Below, one piece after another: positions 1-12,287 of a stretch of 64,000 nucleotides of DNA. Made by a program: the position numbers and the translations under genes. The notes below the pieces were generated by a model. It had not been told where the DNA came from, searched no databases, and saw nothing but the letters and a program-made list of their open reading frames with translations. This DNA is from Bubalus kerabau (Eukaryota; Chordata; Mammalia; Artiodactyla; Bovidae), in contig NC_073635.1 of assembly GCF_029407905.1 (NCBI RefSeq), positions 34,959,501 to 35,023,500 of the forward strand. The letters run 5' to 3'. Numbering within the stretch: position 1 is the first letter of the stretch; every line of letters starts with the position of its first letter.

Positions 1-977
1 AAAGTTTCACACAAACTATTCGACTTGATGTCTCTGTTGACCAGAATCTGAGCCTGGTAAGCACTGGCCAGACCACCTTCTTACAACTATATCTGGGGCA
101 GCCAGTTGTGTGCAAGTAAAACCACAAGTTCATCATGTCAGTCTGCTTTTCAAACATGCTCTGAGTACTGAGTTTCCAAGCTAATGCCCTAAACTGTTTT
201 TTTTTTTAAATTTATTTTCCTTTTTGAACTTAAGAGCATATCAAAAACAGTACGGCTAGGCAAACATTTTTCCTTTGTTGAGCAATGCTGTAACATCTGT
301 TTATAAACACAGAACTTCTGAGCTGGATTCCTTCTTTCAAGTTCCCTCTCGGGCACTGCCCCAGTTACTAGTCCTTTCATGATTTAAACTCAAGTGAATC
401 AAGGCAGAACCCCGAGGCGGCCTCCACTCTGCTTTCTTTTAATACTAATACAGATGATTCATAAATACAGTTCTATTATAAGCACAGCCGGCTTCTGAGA
501 AGTAAACTTTTGTGTCTCTGCTTCCCAATTGCTCAAGTTGGGTGAATCACCGAGGATAAATAAAGCAATACGTAAAAGCCGCAAGCCTGCGGAACCAAAG
601 AAACCCAGGGTACCCCACGGTGTCAAGATGGGTCCCTGATTATGAGACTATGGGATGGTGGTTCCCCAGGTTACTGAGAGCAGGAGAGCGGAAGACCCCC
701 ACGGAGGACCTCTGAGCCCTCACGCCATCTGCCATTCTGCCTCCGTCAATTTCTGTTTCTCTCTGGGCTGCCTGCCCACCACTGCTCTATTGCTATTCTC
801 AGCCTTTACCATGCATGTTGGGAGGAAACCATGAAAAAATGCAAACTGTTCTTCTTGAAGCTGAAGAGGGGGAGGGTGGTGGACATAATTCTATTCACTT
901 TTAAATTGAAAGCATACACATCCTTCACATTTTTGTCTATTCTCACAATCTTATACACAGAGTCTTTCTTTTGTAAG
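1..977. other. Intronic sequence with no recognised element
   Basis: I see no coding exon, RNA gene or clear repeat here. There is a short T-run near 200. By position it is either the intron after the last visible TNFRSF19 exon or sequence beyond it. Confidence 0.5.
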
Positions 978-1190
978 TGCAAGTGCTCATGTTGCTTAGT
1001 CATATCCTCTTATTTCTGACCCCATGGACTGTAGCCCGCTAGGCTCCTCTGTCCATGGGATTTCCCAGGCAAGAGTACTGGGGTGGATTGCCATTTTCTT
1101 CTCCAGGGGATCTTCCCAACCCAGGGACTGAACCCATGTCTCCCTGTATTGGCAGGCAGGTTCTCTACCACTGTGCCGCCTGGGAAGCAA
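978..1190 (-). mobile_element. Bov-tA SINE
   Basis: Read on the minus strand it starts with the tRNA-like head (cttcccaggcggcacagtgg) and continues into the BovB-derived body (catggacagaggagcctag). Both halves are typical of the ruminant Bov-tA family. Confidence 0.9.
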
Positions 1191-1521
1191 TTTAGATTAT
1201 TAATAAATATTACCCTGTATTATGAGACATTAAAAAAAGATGATTATAGCCAATACTCCAAAATGGTTCCAATTATTCCATTATTATCTTTTGAATTAAA
1301 GACGGAAAGTCCAAATCTTGCAATGAAAACACTGGTGATATGAATCAAAGCCCTTTATTGCCTTATGGAAAGCTTTTATGAAAACATTTTTTCCTGAATT
1401 TCTTACCCTAGAAGAGGTATGTGTTTAGAAAAGCAGAAACTTCTTTAAACCACATGCCCATTAGTTGTTATCTCCAACTTTATCTCTGCTCTTAGAAAAT
1501 CTTAACTAAAGTCAGTGGTCA

Positions 1522-2180
1522 GTCAGTTCAATCACTCAGTCATGTCTGACTCTTTGCAACCCCATGGACTGCAGCATGCCAGGCTTCCCTGTCCATCACC
1601 AACTCCCACAGCTTACTCAAACTCACGTCTATCAAGTCGGTGATGCCATCCAACCATCTCATCCTCTGTCACCCCCTTCTCCTCCTGCCTTCAATCTTTC
1701 CCAGCATCAGGGTCTTTTCCAATGAGTCAGTTCTTCCCATCAGGTGGCCAAAGTACTGGAGTTTCAGCTTCAGCATCAGTCCTTCCAATGAATATTCAGG
1801 ACTGATTTCCTTGAGGATTGACTGGTTGGATCTTCTTGCAGTCCAAGGGACTCGCAAGAGTCTTCTGCAACACCACAGTTCAAAAGCATCAATTCTTTGG
1901 TGCTCAGTTTTGTTTATAGTCCAACTCTCATATCCATACATGACTACTGGAAAAACCATAGCTTTGAGTAGATGGACTTTTGTTGGCAAAGTAATGTCTC
2001 TGCTTTTTAATATGCTGTCTAGGTTGGTCATAACTTTTCTTCCAAGGAGCAAGCATCTTTTAATTTCATGGCTGCAGTCACCATCTGCATTGATTTTGGA
2101 GCTCCCAAAAATCAAGTCTGTCACTGTTTCCACTGTTTCCCCATCTATTTGCCATGTTGTGATTGGACCAAATGCCGAAA
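1522..2180 (-). mobile_element. BovB LINE, 3' fragment
   Basis: On the minus strand the broken reading frame covers the C-terminal part of the BovB polyprotein downstream of the reverse transcriptase (DSILKSRDITLPTKVHLLKA, then a later arginine-rich stretch). It ends in the usual BovB 3' tail. It is 5'-truncated and non-functional, and inserted antisense to + and in the same sense as the host gene. Confidence 0.92.
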
Positions 2181-2307
2181 TAGGTAATTGACTGTTAAGA
2201 GTTTGGAAGCGACAGAATGTTATTACCAATCAAAGGGTTAAAGATAAGAATGCAATATCAGTATTTTGATTACACAGAAAAACAATTGCTTATGATTAGG
2301 TCTCCTG

Positions 2308-2517
2308 AGACTTCCCTGGTGACTCAGACGGTAAAGAATCAGTCTGCAATGGGGGAGACCTGGGTTCAATCCCGGGGTAGGGAAGATTCCCCTGGAGAAG
2401 GGAATGGAAACCCACTCCAGTATTCTTGACTGGAGAACTTCATGGGCAGAGGAGCCTGGTGGACTACAGTTCATGGGGTCAAAAAGAAGTTTCGGACACG
2501 ACTGAGCGACTATCACA
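2308..2517 (+). mobile_element. Bov-tA SINE
   Basis: Full-length by eye: tRNA-like head (cttccctggtgactcagacg), central gaagattcccctggagaag and a BovB-derived tail ending in gactgagcgact. Confidence 0.9.
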
Positions 2518-2919
2518 CTTGAGCAGGCCTCCTGATGGCGGAGCAGAAGACAGTGGCAGTGGCCCTTCAGGTAAGTTAACATACAGAATAACAAACAACT
2601 AGCAGAGCCTGGTGGTAATCGGCTCATATGTAGAGAGCTCATGCATGCTGTGTTTACACGAACCTGATTCTACTGAGTGAAAATTAAAATAGCAAACTTG
2701 CGGCTTTTTCTCCTGGGCAGCCTGTCAGGGGCTGTTGCTTGAACTGGAAGCGCTGTGGGCTGATGAATGTAAGCACTTTGCTGCTGAAGGATCAGAGCTC
2801 AAATTTTAAAAGGATAGGCAGAAGCCTCCCTCCACGGGCCCAAGTGCGGCATGTGGACATCTGGGGTCTTTATCCTTTTTTCCTTCCCTCTTTTCCTGGC
2901 TCTAAAATATACTGCAAGG
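2518..2919. other. Intronic sequence, nothing recognised
   Basis: This is single-copy-looking sequence between a Bov-tA and a MIR. I see no exon with matching splice sites. Confidence 0.5.
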
Positions 2920-3100
2920 TGCTGCACACTCTTGGTTAAGAGCTTTGTTGTCAGACTCTGGGTTTGAATCCTGGCTCAGCCACTTACTAGCTGTGTCACC
3001 AACCAGCAAATGACGACTTCAGTTTCCTCATCAGTAAAGCCAGGAAATAAAAGTATCTACCTGAAGGTCTGTGAGACCTGAAGGAAGTGATGCACACACA
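2920..3100 (+). mobile_element. MIR SINE, decayed
   Basis: The core is recognisable: ctctgggtttgaatcctggc, cacttactagctgtgt and cagtttcctcatcagtaaa. This old mammal-wide element is shared across placental mammals. Confidence 0.75.
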
Positions 3101-3880
3101 GAGGGTCATCTTGGAACCTCCCACAGCGAACTTCCTGAATTAGCCATCCTTTCTCCTATTATTATTCAGAATCAGACATTATATTCTAATTGTTATTATG
3201 GTGGAATCTGGATGGTCTCTTAAACCAAGTGAAACCACCTATGTAGCAGGCAGGCCGCTGAGCACCCTGATGGGATAGCCTGTGTCCTCATCACATGGCC
3301 CTGGAGGGCAGGGAAGTGCACAGTGAAGAAAACCAACAGAATTCTCCCCAGAAGTTTAGGTTTCTTACAAAAGACACAGCTGCCACTACTTTTAGCTAAG
3401 TGTCTCAAAGGGTCCCTCCCGCCATACGATTGCCCAAAGTAACATTAAGCAATGTTGCCCAAAGAACAACCACGAGCAAAGTAAGTCAACCTCTTGGAAT
3501 ATTGTGAATAAAATGGTAAAGCTATTACTAAGAAGAGCCTGTAGGAAAAAACTTCAGGCAAAACATAAAAATATTAATTGTCAGGCACAAAGACAGCTTG
3601 GAGAATACAGAGCAGGAGGGACATGGCAGGCAGACAAGCCATAGGACCTGTATTCGCTGCTCCTTAAAGACACTGGTGGGGAATTCTGAGTAAATGAGGC
3701 TCCAGGTGAGAGTCACAACTGACTATGATGTTTGTCCAAAATTTCTAAGTCTTCCTCAAAGGCTATTATTAAACAGTGTTTGTACGGGATTTGGGATGAA
3801 TAAATGAAAATAGTATGCTTCTTTCCCTTTTAGCTTCTTGAACACTAAGACCATGGTTTGGCCTTATTACCTACATGTGC
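3101..3880. other. Intronic sequence, nothing recognised
   Basis: AT-rich and apparently unique. Short open frames on both strands have no recognisable similarity and no supporting splice sites. Confidence 0.5.
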
Positions 3881-3882
3881 GT

Positions 3883-4215
3883 GCATGCATGCTAAGTTAC
3901 TTCAGTCACGTCTGGCTCTTTGCGAACCTATTGACGATAACCTGCCAGGCTCCTCTGTCCATGGGGATTCTCCAGGCAAGAATACTGGAGTGGGTTGCCA
4001 TGCCTTCCTCCAGGGGATCTTCCCAACCCAGAGATTGAACTCGGGTCTCCCACCTTGCAGGCAGATTCTTTACCTACTGAGCTACCAAGGAAGCCCAAGA
4101 ATACTGGAGTGGGTAGTCTATCCCTTCTCCAGGGGATCTTCCCAACCCAGGAATTGAACTGGGGTCTCCTGGATTGCAGGAGGATTCTTTACCAGCTTAG
4201 CTACTAGGGAAGGCC
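3883..4215 (-). mobile_element. Bov-tA SINE, head-to-tail dimer
   Basis: A complete minus-strand Bov-tA (3,883-4,096) is followed directly by a second partial unit (about 4,097-4,215). The second unit repeats the ctggagtggg, ggggatcttcccaacccagg and tRNA-head segments. This is the dimeric Bov-tA arrangement also seen at three other loci in the window. Confidence 0.85.
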
Positions 4216-4315
4216 CATTACCAACTTAGTGACAGATAAATACAAATAGACATTAAGCATAAATAGTGTCATAAACTTAAATTACATACGAAAGAGGGCA
4301 TTGATAGGAGATCAA

Positions 4316-6140
4316 GTCAGTTCAGTTCAGTTGCTCAGTTGCATCTAACTCTTTGTGACCCCATGGACTGCAGCACACCAGGCCTCACTGTCCATCACCA
4401 ACTCCCGGAGCTTGAGTTGATGATACCATCCATCTCATCCTCTGTCGTCCCCTTCTCTTCCCACCTTCAATCTTTCCCAGCATCAGGGTCTTTTCCAATG
4501 AGTTAGTTCTTCACATCAGGTGGCCAAAGTATCAGTCCTTCCAATGAATATTCAGGACTGATTTCCTTGAGGATTGACTGGTTTGATCTCCTTGCAGTCC
4601 AAGGGACTCTCAAGAGTCTACTATAACACTGCAGTTCAAAACCATCAATTCTTCAGTGCTCAGCTTTCTTTGCAGTCCAACTCTCACATGACTACTGGAA
4701 AAACCATAGCTTTGACCAGATGGACCTTTGTTGGCAAAGTAATGTCTCTGTTTTTGAATATGCTGTCTAGGTTGGTCATAGCTTTTCTTCCAAGGAGCAA
4801 GGGTCTTTTAATTTCATGGCTGCAGTCACCATCTGCAGTGATTTTAGAGCCCAAGAAAATAAAGTCTCTCACTGTTTCCATTGTTTCCCCATCTATTTGC
4901 CATGAAGTGATGGGACCAGATGTCATGATCTTAGTTTTTTGAATGTTGAGGTTTAAGCCAACTTTTTGACTCTCCTCTTACACTTTCATCAAGAGGCTTT
5001 TTAGCTCTTCTTCACTTTCTGCCATAAGGGTGGTGTCATCTGCATATATAAAGTTATTGATATTTCTCCCAGCAATCTTGATTCCAGCTTGTGCTTCATC
5101 CAGTCCAGCATTTCCCATGATATACACTGCATATAAGTTAAATAAGCAGGGTGACAATATACAGACTTGACATACTCCTTTCCAAATTTGGAACCAGTCT
5201 GTTGTTCCATGTCCAGTTCTAACTGTTGCTTCTTGACCTGCATACAGATTTCTCAGGAGGCAGGTAAGGTAAAAATTCTCTTTTTAAGAATTTCCCACAG
5301 TTTGTTGTGATGCACACAGGCAAAGGCTTTGGCATAGTCATTAAAGCAGAAGTAGACGTTTTTCTGGAACTCTCTTGCTTTTCTGATGATCCAATGGATG
5401 TTGACAATTTGATCTCTGGTTCCTCTGCTTTTTCTAAATCCAGCTTGAACATCTGGAAGTTCACGGTCACATACTATTAAAGCCTGGCTTGGAGAATTTT
5501 GAGCATTCTTTTGCTAGCGTGTGAGATGAGTTCAATTACATGGTAGTTTGAGCATTCTTTGGCATTGCTTTTCTTTGGAATTGGAATAAAAATAGACCTT
5601 TTCTAGTCCTGTGGCCACTGCTGAGTTTTCCAAATTTGCTGGCATATTGAGTGCAGCACTTTCACAGCATCATCTCTCAGGATTTGAAATAGCTCGACTG
5701 GAATTCCATCACCTCTGCTAGCTTTGTTTGTAGTGATGCTTCCTAAGGCCCACTTGACTTCACATTCCAGGGTGTCTGGCTATAGGTGAGTGATCACACC
5801 ATCATGGTTACCTTGGTCATGAAGATCTTTTTTGTATAGTTCTTCTTTGTATTCTTGCCACCTCTTCTTAATATCTTCTGCTTCTGTTAGGTACATACCG
5901 TTTCTGTCCTTTATTGAGCCCATCTTTGCATGAAATGTTCCCTTGGTATCTTTAACTTTCTTGAAGAGATCTCTAGTCTTTCCCATTCTATTGTTTTCCT
6001 CTATTTCTTTGGATTGATCACTGAGGAAGGCTTTCTTATCTCTCCTTGCTATTCTTTGGACCTCTGCATTCAAATGGCTAAATCTTTCCTTTTCTCCTTT
6101 GCCTTTGGCTTCTTTTCTTTTCTCAGCTATTTGTAAGGCT
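4316..6140 (-). mobile_element. BovB LINE, 1.8-kb 3' portion
   Basis: On the minus strand the copy runs from the linker upstream of RT (MNAEVQRIARRDKKAFL near 6,073) through the RT region to the 3' tail of repeated gttcagttcag at 4,318. Frameshifts and stops are scattered throughout, so it is a dead, 5'-truncated copy. The segment around 5,000-5,060 corresponds to the RT active-site region, with the tyrosine-aspartate box degraded. Confidence 0.93.
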
Positions 6141-7591
6141 ATTCGATAGAAGATGATTAATAGAAATGAAAACTACTTTCTCATGTATATATTTGCCTGG
6201 TTCTACTACCAATATTTAGATGGTCGGCCTCACTGTGAAATTACAGCAGAAAAAAAGGCCAGTTCCATGAATGTGTGATAACTGTCTTGGTGGACAAGGA
6301 AATTTGACTTAATTCATTCCTGAGGGTGGATGGTGATGCTCAGTGTGCATCTTCAAAGCCGTGGGTCTCAGCATGGGAAGAGAGACCCTCCTACCTGAGA
6401 AGAAGAGGGGTGAAGGGGAGATAGAGAAGAGGAAGCAGGCCGGACCACCACCCGGCCAGCACAGCATTTACAACCAGAAAGACACACTGACTGACGGGAA
6501 AGTCCCCCCAATGTCGGGGATGTTTCATCTTAACGTGGGACCTTTTACCTGAGTGTCACTTTCACTCCCACCTGGGGACACTTCAGGGTCAGGAAGTTGG
6601 TGATGCGTGTGTTTACAATAAGTTGACGGTGTGAACTTACAGAGGAATGCGGCAGGCTCACATTCTCACCAACACAGCTACACAACAACTACAATCTCTG
6701 ACTTCAATCACTAACCTGCATGGTTGCAAAAACTGATTTAAAAAAATCGAGCAGAATTCACCAAGTCTCTCCTTGGTGTATGCAGACAAGGGCTTGGTTC
6801 CCCGTCCAAATGAGGCTGCGTTTCCACTGTAAACCTCGTCCAACTACGTAAACGGGCCCCTGTAGTGTTTGAACAAAATCCTGGGCAGCCAATCGCCTTC
6901 CTCCTGAGAGTGGGGCAGCACCCAAGCGTCCCACCGCTCCATCTGCCACCAGCAGCATGCTCGCCCATGAGAACACATCCAAGATGTCTAGTGAGTTGAT
7001 GGGCTCTCAGCCACCTAACGAGTAGCACAGTATCCGCCAGCAGTGATCTGTTTTGTTCCAAGGTGTAAAGCCACAGTAACATCATTCAGTCTGCCCACAA
7101 TAATGAGCACTTTGTCTTTCAATGGCCAGAAAATCATGATTTTAGGATGTTCCTTCTCATCCAGCAGGGTGCGCACTGCATTGAGAGTCCTCTTTCCAGA
7201 TCCCCAGGTCTCTATCCTTTTCTCCCACCAGCCTCCACTTGGTTCCCACTCACCTGCTCCCCACAGACCCCGCCCTGCTGCCAGAATTGGTCCCTCAGGG
7301 GCTGCTCTGTTTGTAGCAGTGGCTGCAGTGGACTGAAAGCCACCAGCTTTCACTGTTGCTGGCCAAGAGCCCTGAGGGGCCATGGGCGCACAGCCCACCC
7401 TGGTGGGCTCACTGAGCCCCGGCGTGGTGCTGGCCGGAGGGGCGAGGGGCAGCTGGGAAGCAAGCTGCGTCTCTGCTGGGCCTGCGTCCCTGCGTGTGCC
7501 GGCCACGGATGCTCATGCCGCTGTCCACGACTGCTACCATCGGGAGTGGGAAGCTTTCCTGTGTTTTGTTTCTTTAAATTTGGTTTGTATG
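6141..7591. other. Intronic sequence without recognised repeats
   Basis: This 1.45-kb stretch is unique by eye and becomes GC-rich toward 7,200-7,550. Long open frames occur on both strands in the GC-rich part, but none resembles a family I know and no exon structure is evident. Confidence 0.5.
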
Positions 7592-7816
7592 TGCATGCAT
7601 GCTAAGTCACTCCAGTTGTGTCCGACTCTTTGCAACCCTTTGGACAGTAGCCCGCCAGGCTCCTCTGTCCATGGGATTCTCCAGGCAAGAATACTGGAGT
7701 GGGTTGTCATGCCCTCCTCCAGGGGATCTTCCCAGCTTGGGAATCGAACCTGCGTCTCATTGTCTCCTGCATTGGCAGGCCGGTTCTTTACCACGAGCGC
7801 CACCTGGGAAGCCCAG
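7592..7816 (-). mobile_element. Bov-tA SINE
   Basis: Minus-strand Bov-tA with tRNA head at 7,800-7,816 (gggcttcccaggtggcgctc read on the minus strand) and BovB-type tail at the left. Confidence 0.9.
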
Positions 7817-9288
7817 GTTTGGTTTGGATCTCATTTCTTAGTACAAAACATCAACGCTTCTATCCAGAAAATGAAAATTAACCATATTCATAAGGCACTG
7901 AACTGAACAGCTGTATTTTTTTCTCAGCGGGACAAAAGAAAATTATAGATGGACAAGACAAATAGTCTTCTATGCTTTAAGATATGTGTGTCCTCAGGTG
8001 TGCCAACAGAAATGCAACAATAAAACCAAACAAAAACAGGATTCAAAGGCCCTCGGGGGCCCAGCAATGGGCCTGGAGCAACTGTGACAGGAGGTCGGGC
8101 AGGCAAAGGGGTCAGCAGAGGTGTTAAGAGAGGGGCTGAGATGATGGATGAGGGCCTCAGGCTCCCAGCAGATGGAAAGGCATCCCAGGAGGCTTGGGGA
8201 TAGAAGGGACCTGGAAGGCTGAGGTCAGGGGGAGCATCCTGAAGGCCAAACCCAGTGAGCAGAAATAGCCCTGGGCAGGAAAGTCCTGGCAGGGGACCTG
8301 TTCCCAGCCGGGCTGCAGGTCCCAGATGCTGAGACTCGGTTAATGACTTAACTAAACTTGGTTTCTGCTCTTCTTCATCTTGCTTCCAGACTACTTGGCC
8401 TGGAGATCTATTCCCCACCAGGACTGAGCCAGATATGATCATGCATGTCTTTATGGGGAACAAAAAGAAGAAAAGGCAGAGCAGGTGACTGCCAAAGGAG
8501 AGCGGCTGGAGGGGCAGGGAGGCGAACCCCAGGCCAGCACTGCCCACCATTCAACCACAGGGTCGACTGACGACTTCCACCGCTTGTGCCGTTCAGAGAA
8601 AGTCTGTGACATGACACCCAGAGCAAGCTCGTCACTTTACATTTGGCAGTGGGTGCATTATAAATAACTGTCTGGTATTTTAATTATGATAAACATCATA
8701 GTTAATACTGAAAAAATCATAAGCCATAAAATGGCAGCAGCTTGTCTATAGCATTTCTCTGTAGATACAATAAAAAGCATTTTTTTTTTCCTGCTTTCAA
8801 GGATGTTTTTCTTCTTTTTATTATCCCCCAGTCCCAGAAGGTCTCACTGTGTTTATTTGACCGATGAAACAATGAAGCTTTGAAACTTCCACACCAAGAA
8901 ACAGAAAAGACACCATAAAAGAAACACATTATTACGGCCTCGACCATCTGTGCTGAAGGATACACAGGCTCAAAAATAGTTTTGCCTCAACTGGGACTAA
9001 CGGATGGGGTTGCCATCTGGGAACTGGAACAAAGACATGAGACTTGGGCCCCTGCCCTCCTTGTTCCCGAACAGGACTCCGCTTAACCCCTGCAGTGCCA
9101 GGCTGCACTGGGGGCCCAGGACTCCGCATTCCCTTGGAAGGAACCTTGTTCATTCGACCTCATCTACGGGAAAAGCAGCGTCCAGCTTGGCACGCTTGCA
9201 CCTAAGAACTCTGGCTCCTGGAATCATCAGCTTCCCTGTTATTAGTAGAGTGGATAATTCTTATTTACCTCACTGCAGTACTGTGAAT
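7817..9288. other. Intronic sequence, nothing recognised
   Basis: No exon or repeat was identified with confidence. It is locally GC-rich (8,050-8,330), and a T/A-rich stretch lies at 8,775-8,825. Confidence 0.5.
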
Positions 9289-9421
9289 GGAGAAGGAAAT
9301 GGCAACCCACTCCAGTGTTCTTGCCTGGAGAATCCCAGGGAAGGCGGAGCCTGGTGGGCTGCCGTCTATGGGGTCGCACAGAGTCGGACCCGACTGAAGC
9401 GACTTAGTAGTAGTAGTAGTA
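9289..9421 (+). mobile_element. Bov-A SINE with (AGT)n tail
   Basis: A BovB-derived monomer without the tRNA head: ggagaaggaaatggcaaccc ... gaagcgacttag, ending in an agtagtagtagtagt microsatellite tail. Confidence 0.88.
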
Positions 9422-9754
9422 CTGTGAAATGATTCTAAGACGATAAAACTCAAGTTACTTCGACCCATTAACTTCTTACTAAGAAAAGAAAAATGTGTAT
9501 GTCTCTGCCCAGTTTAGCACGGCGGGGCCTAAACTGAGGAGAAAACCTGGATGTAGACTGTGTTTCTTGCCATCCCTGTTCTAGCAGAATCAACCTTGCT
9601 CTTAATTTATTTATAATCTTACAGCTGACAGAACTTCTGGTGAAGAACCCAAGTCTGGGTTAGGTCAGAAAGAGCCCATATGTCTTGAGGTTTGGAATGT
9701 GCTGCAGATTTAGGACTTCAACCAAGGCTTTATTTTCTGTTTTACAATTGTGAG

Positions 9755-9912
9755 AATCTGGAGTTCGATCCCTGGGTTAGGAAGATCCCCTGGAGGAGGT
9801 CATGGCAACCCACTCCAATATTCTTGCCTGGAGAATCCCATGGACAGAGGAGCCTGGTGGGCTACAGTCCGTGGGATCGTGATGAGTTGGACAGGACTTG
9901 AGCACACAGGTG
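9755..9912 (+). mobile_element. Bov-tA SINE, 5'-truncated
   Basis: Begins inside the tRNA-like head at ggagttcgatccctgggtta and continues to a BovB-type tail (gttggacaggacttgagcac). The next SINE starts within a few bases. Confidence 0.85.
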
Positions 9913-9916
9913 CTCA

Positions 9917-10205
9917 GGGCTTCTTCCCTGATGGTCCAGCGGTTAAAAATCTGCCTGCCAATGCAAGGGACATAGTTCAATTCCTGGTCCAGAAAGACCC
10001 CACATGCCACAGTGCAGATAAGCCCATGTGTCACAACTACTGAAGCCCTCTCTCCCTATAGCCCGTGCTCCACGACGAGAGAAGCCACCGCAATGAGAAG
10101 CCCACGTACCTCAGCCAGAGAGTAGCCCCTGTTTGCTGCAACTAGAGAAAGCCCATGCAGCAGTGAAGACGCAGCACAACCAAAATTGGATAAAGTAAAT
10201 GAGAG
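9917..10205 (+). mobile_element. CHR-type tRNA-Glu SINE, long form
   Basis: Head ttccctgatggtccagcggt, then the repetitive cacaactactgaagcc, gagaagccaccgcaatgaga and gcaactagagaaagccc modules, ending in an A-rich tail. Confidence 0.82.
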
Positions 10206-10254
10206 AAACAGGTAAAATTAATTTTAAAAACTGTGAGAATCTTCAACTGGTTCA

Positions 10255-10330
10255 TGAAAGACTGGGACACAGATCACCTAAATAACTTGTCTGGCAGTTA
10301 AGGACTGGGACTAGGACTCAAAAGCAAGCT
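10255..10330 (-). mobile_element. Possible MIR fragment
   Basis: Weak similarity on the minus strand to the MIR core (tcctagtcccagtccttaac and a ttatttaggtgatctg segment). It is short and degraded, so I am unsure. Confidence 0.35.
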
Positions 10331-10451
10331 CCCATAGAGACTGGCTGGCATTAATTTGGAGATGATAGGGTAAGACAGTTATGTCCTTTCAGTGCTAACG
10401 AGCATTAGAAGTCAGAGAGAAACTTGCTGCATCTTATTCTTCAGATCAGAA

Positions 10452-10530
10452 TCTGGGGGACTCTCAAGAGTCTTCTCCAATGCCATAATTCAAAAGCATT
10501 GATTCTTCAGCGCTCAGCTTTGTGTATGGT
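10452..10530 (-). mobile_element. BovB LINE, 80-bp fragment
   Basis: Internal BovB segment (ctctcaagagtcttctccaa ... ttcaaaagcattgattcttc) with no 3' tail. It is either a remnant or a partial duplicate of a longer copy. Confidence 0.8.
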
Positions 10531-12152
10531 CTAACTCTTTTTCAAGTAGGATGACTCCACCTCAAGTATTGTTTTGATTTCTTTCTTAAGTTTAAAATTA
10601 AAACACCCTCACTCCTGGTCCTGGAGCTGGCCTGGAGAAGTGGGGCCGACTGGGGCGTCTCTGCTGTGGCTGCTTCTTTGCAGTGACGTGGGGGTGGTGC
10701 AGGCCGAGAGAAGCACAGGGAGAGTGGTTCCCTCCAGGACTCAAGACCCACTTGCTGCTTTAAACTCTCCTGGGGCTCTCCTCTTCTTTCCCTCCTCAAA
10801 GTGATGCTCCTCCAATGATGTTCCTGGTCAAGAGCTGGTGTGCGAAGGGGCTGGATACACACGCAGGTTTAGAGACAAAAGGACCCCCTCTGTGGGTGCA
10901 GCTACGCTTATTCCAGTCGCCCTTGGGATGTGGCCCCCAGAGGACAGAGCTCACACACCTCCTCCCGAGGACAGACGCTCAGCTCTGAGGGATGGAGTCG
11001 TTGCTAAGCTCAATCTCTGACAGTCTCTGCATTGGGTCTGGCATGCACCGTGAGGTCGCTTTACGCCACGCTTTTTTATTTTAAGCATTTAATGGGTACA
11101 CACACAAATCACTGCTCCCTTTGCAAAAGTCCATGACTTAATGAAACAGGCCTGCCGGATTTTATATTTTTAAAATAAACTGTACTTAATCTAACACTCA
11201 TTTAATTTAGTGATGGCCTTTAACAAACTACAACCTGTTTCTTGGTGAGTAAATATTTAAACCAGCTCATTGACTTTAATGTCTAAAAGAGACTGCAGAG
11301 AAAGGCCAAGGAGTTGGATTTACAGCCGACTGAGTAAGGATCAGGTGCTCCTGTTCTCGAGGGGCTGGATAAAAGCCTTCAGCACCTCAAGTTCAGGACT
11401 CCCCTGCCTCCAGGCTGCGGCCAGCAGACAAGCTCTTGAAGCATCTCCAGGGTCAGGGAACATGGTCCAGGGACCCGGGGACAGCATTCAGACTGTTCTT
11501 TGCTTTTCTTCTCCTTATGTGGAACCATGGCTGACAGACACTTGGGCATTTTATATTGGGAGAAAAGCATGCATGTAGAGCACGTGAGTCTAAGAAACAT
11601 TTTTCTCTTAAAATGTCTTGATTTTTGTTAACTTTAATGAAACTAGGGCCAAGGAAAGGCAAATATTTGAAATAGCTAAATAATCACTCAAAGCGGCTGC
11701 ATTCACCAAGCACTTCTTTCTCTAAAGAAGCCAAGACATTAAAGCTGCCCCACTGTTTTCTCAACATTCTTGGAAAACAAGCCATTTGCTATGACAGATT
11801 TTCAACGTATCTTTAGAAAACAGTTGCTTACCCGAGCAGCAAATCTGCATTTAAAAAAACCCAGATTAACTATGTGTGATGGAAATCATTTCAAAGAAAG
11901 GAGAGCAGCTTTCTGTTTTCAGGAATAGATTCCAACCAATGTGACTGGGTCTCCCCTTCCCCACCCCTCCTGGGTCCAGAGTAATAATGAAAACTGCAAT
12001 GACTGTAGCAGGTGGTATCAGATAACCCAGGGATCCGTCTGTACGAAGTTGGAGCACGCTGGGTGCTCTGTCTAGGGTCCCCACCCCCAGGTTGGATGCA
12101 CAAGCCACCCTGCTCTCCTCCTGCGTCTGAGCATCTCTGCCTGCCGTAGCTG
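10531..12152. other. Intronic sequence, nothing recognised
   Basis: This 1.6-kb apparently unique stretch has several open frames on both strands but no recognisable protein family and no paired splice sites. Confidence 0.5.
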
Positions 12153-12287
12153 CCCTCTGCCCTCTGCCCGGCGGGTGGAGCTGGCAGAGCATCGTCCACA
12201 GAAAAGCCTCCGTGGACCCCTCTGCCCTCTGCCCGGCGGGTGGAGCTGGCAGAGCATCGTCCACAGAAAAGCCTCCGTGGACCCCTC
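12153..12287. repeat. Exact 65-bp tandem duplication
   Basis: Bases 12,153-12,217 recur without change at 12,218-12,282, and five further bases continue the period before it breaks at 12,288. The unit starts ccctctgccctctgcccggc and ends gcctccgtggac. It is GC-rich and carries an internal ctctgcc doubling at its start, which could have seeded slippage. Since 65 is not a multiple of three, the long open frames crossing it are coincidental. Confidence 0.97.

Noticed and set aside
7015..7506. 163-codon minus-strand frame in GC-rich sequence
   Set aside because: No recognisable domain, no paired splice sites in frame, and a competing open frame on the other strand.
9931..10020. tRNA gene from the tRNA-like head of SINEs
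   Set aside because: The A/B-box-like motifs here and at other loci belong to CHR and Bov-tA SINEs. No intact cloverleaf with an acceptor stem was seen.
12153..12287. CRISPR-like array
   Set aside because: Two directly abutting copies without spacers in a mammalian intron: a tandem duplication, not a CRISPR.
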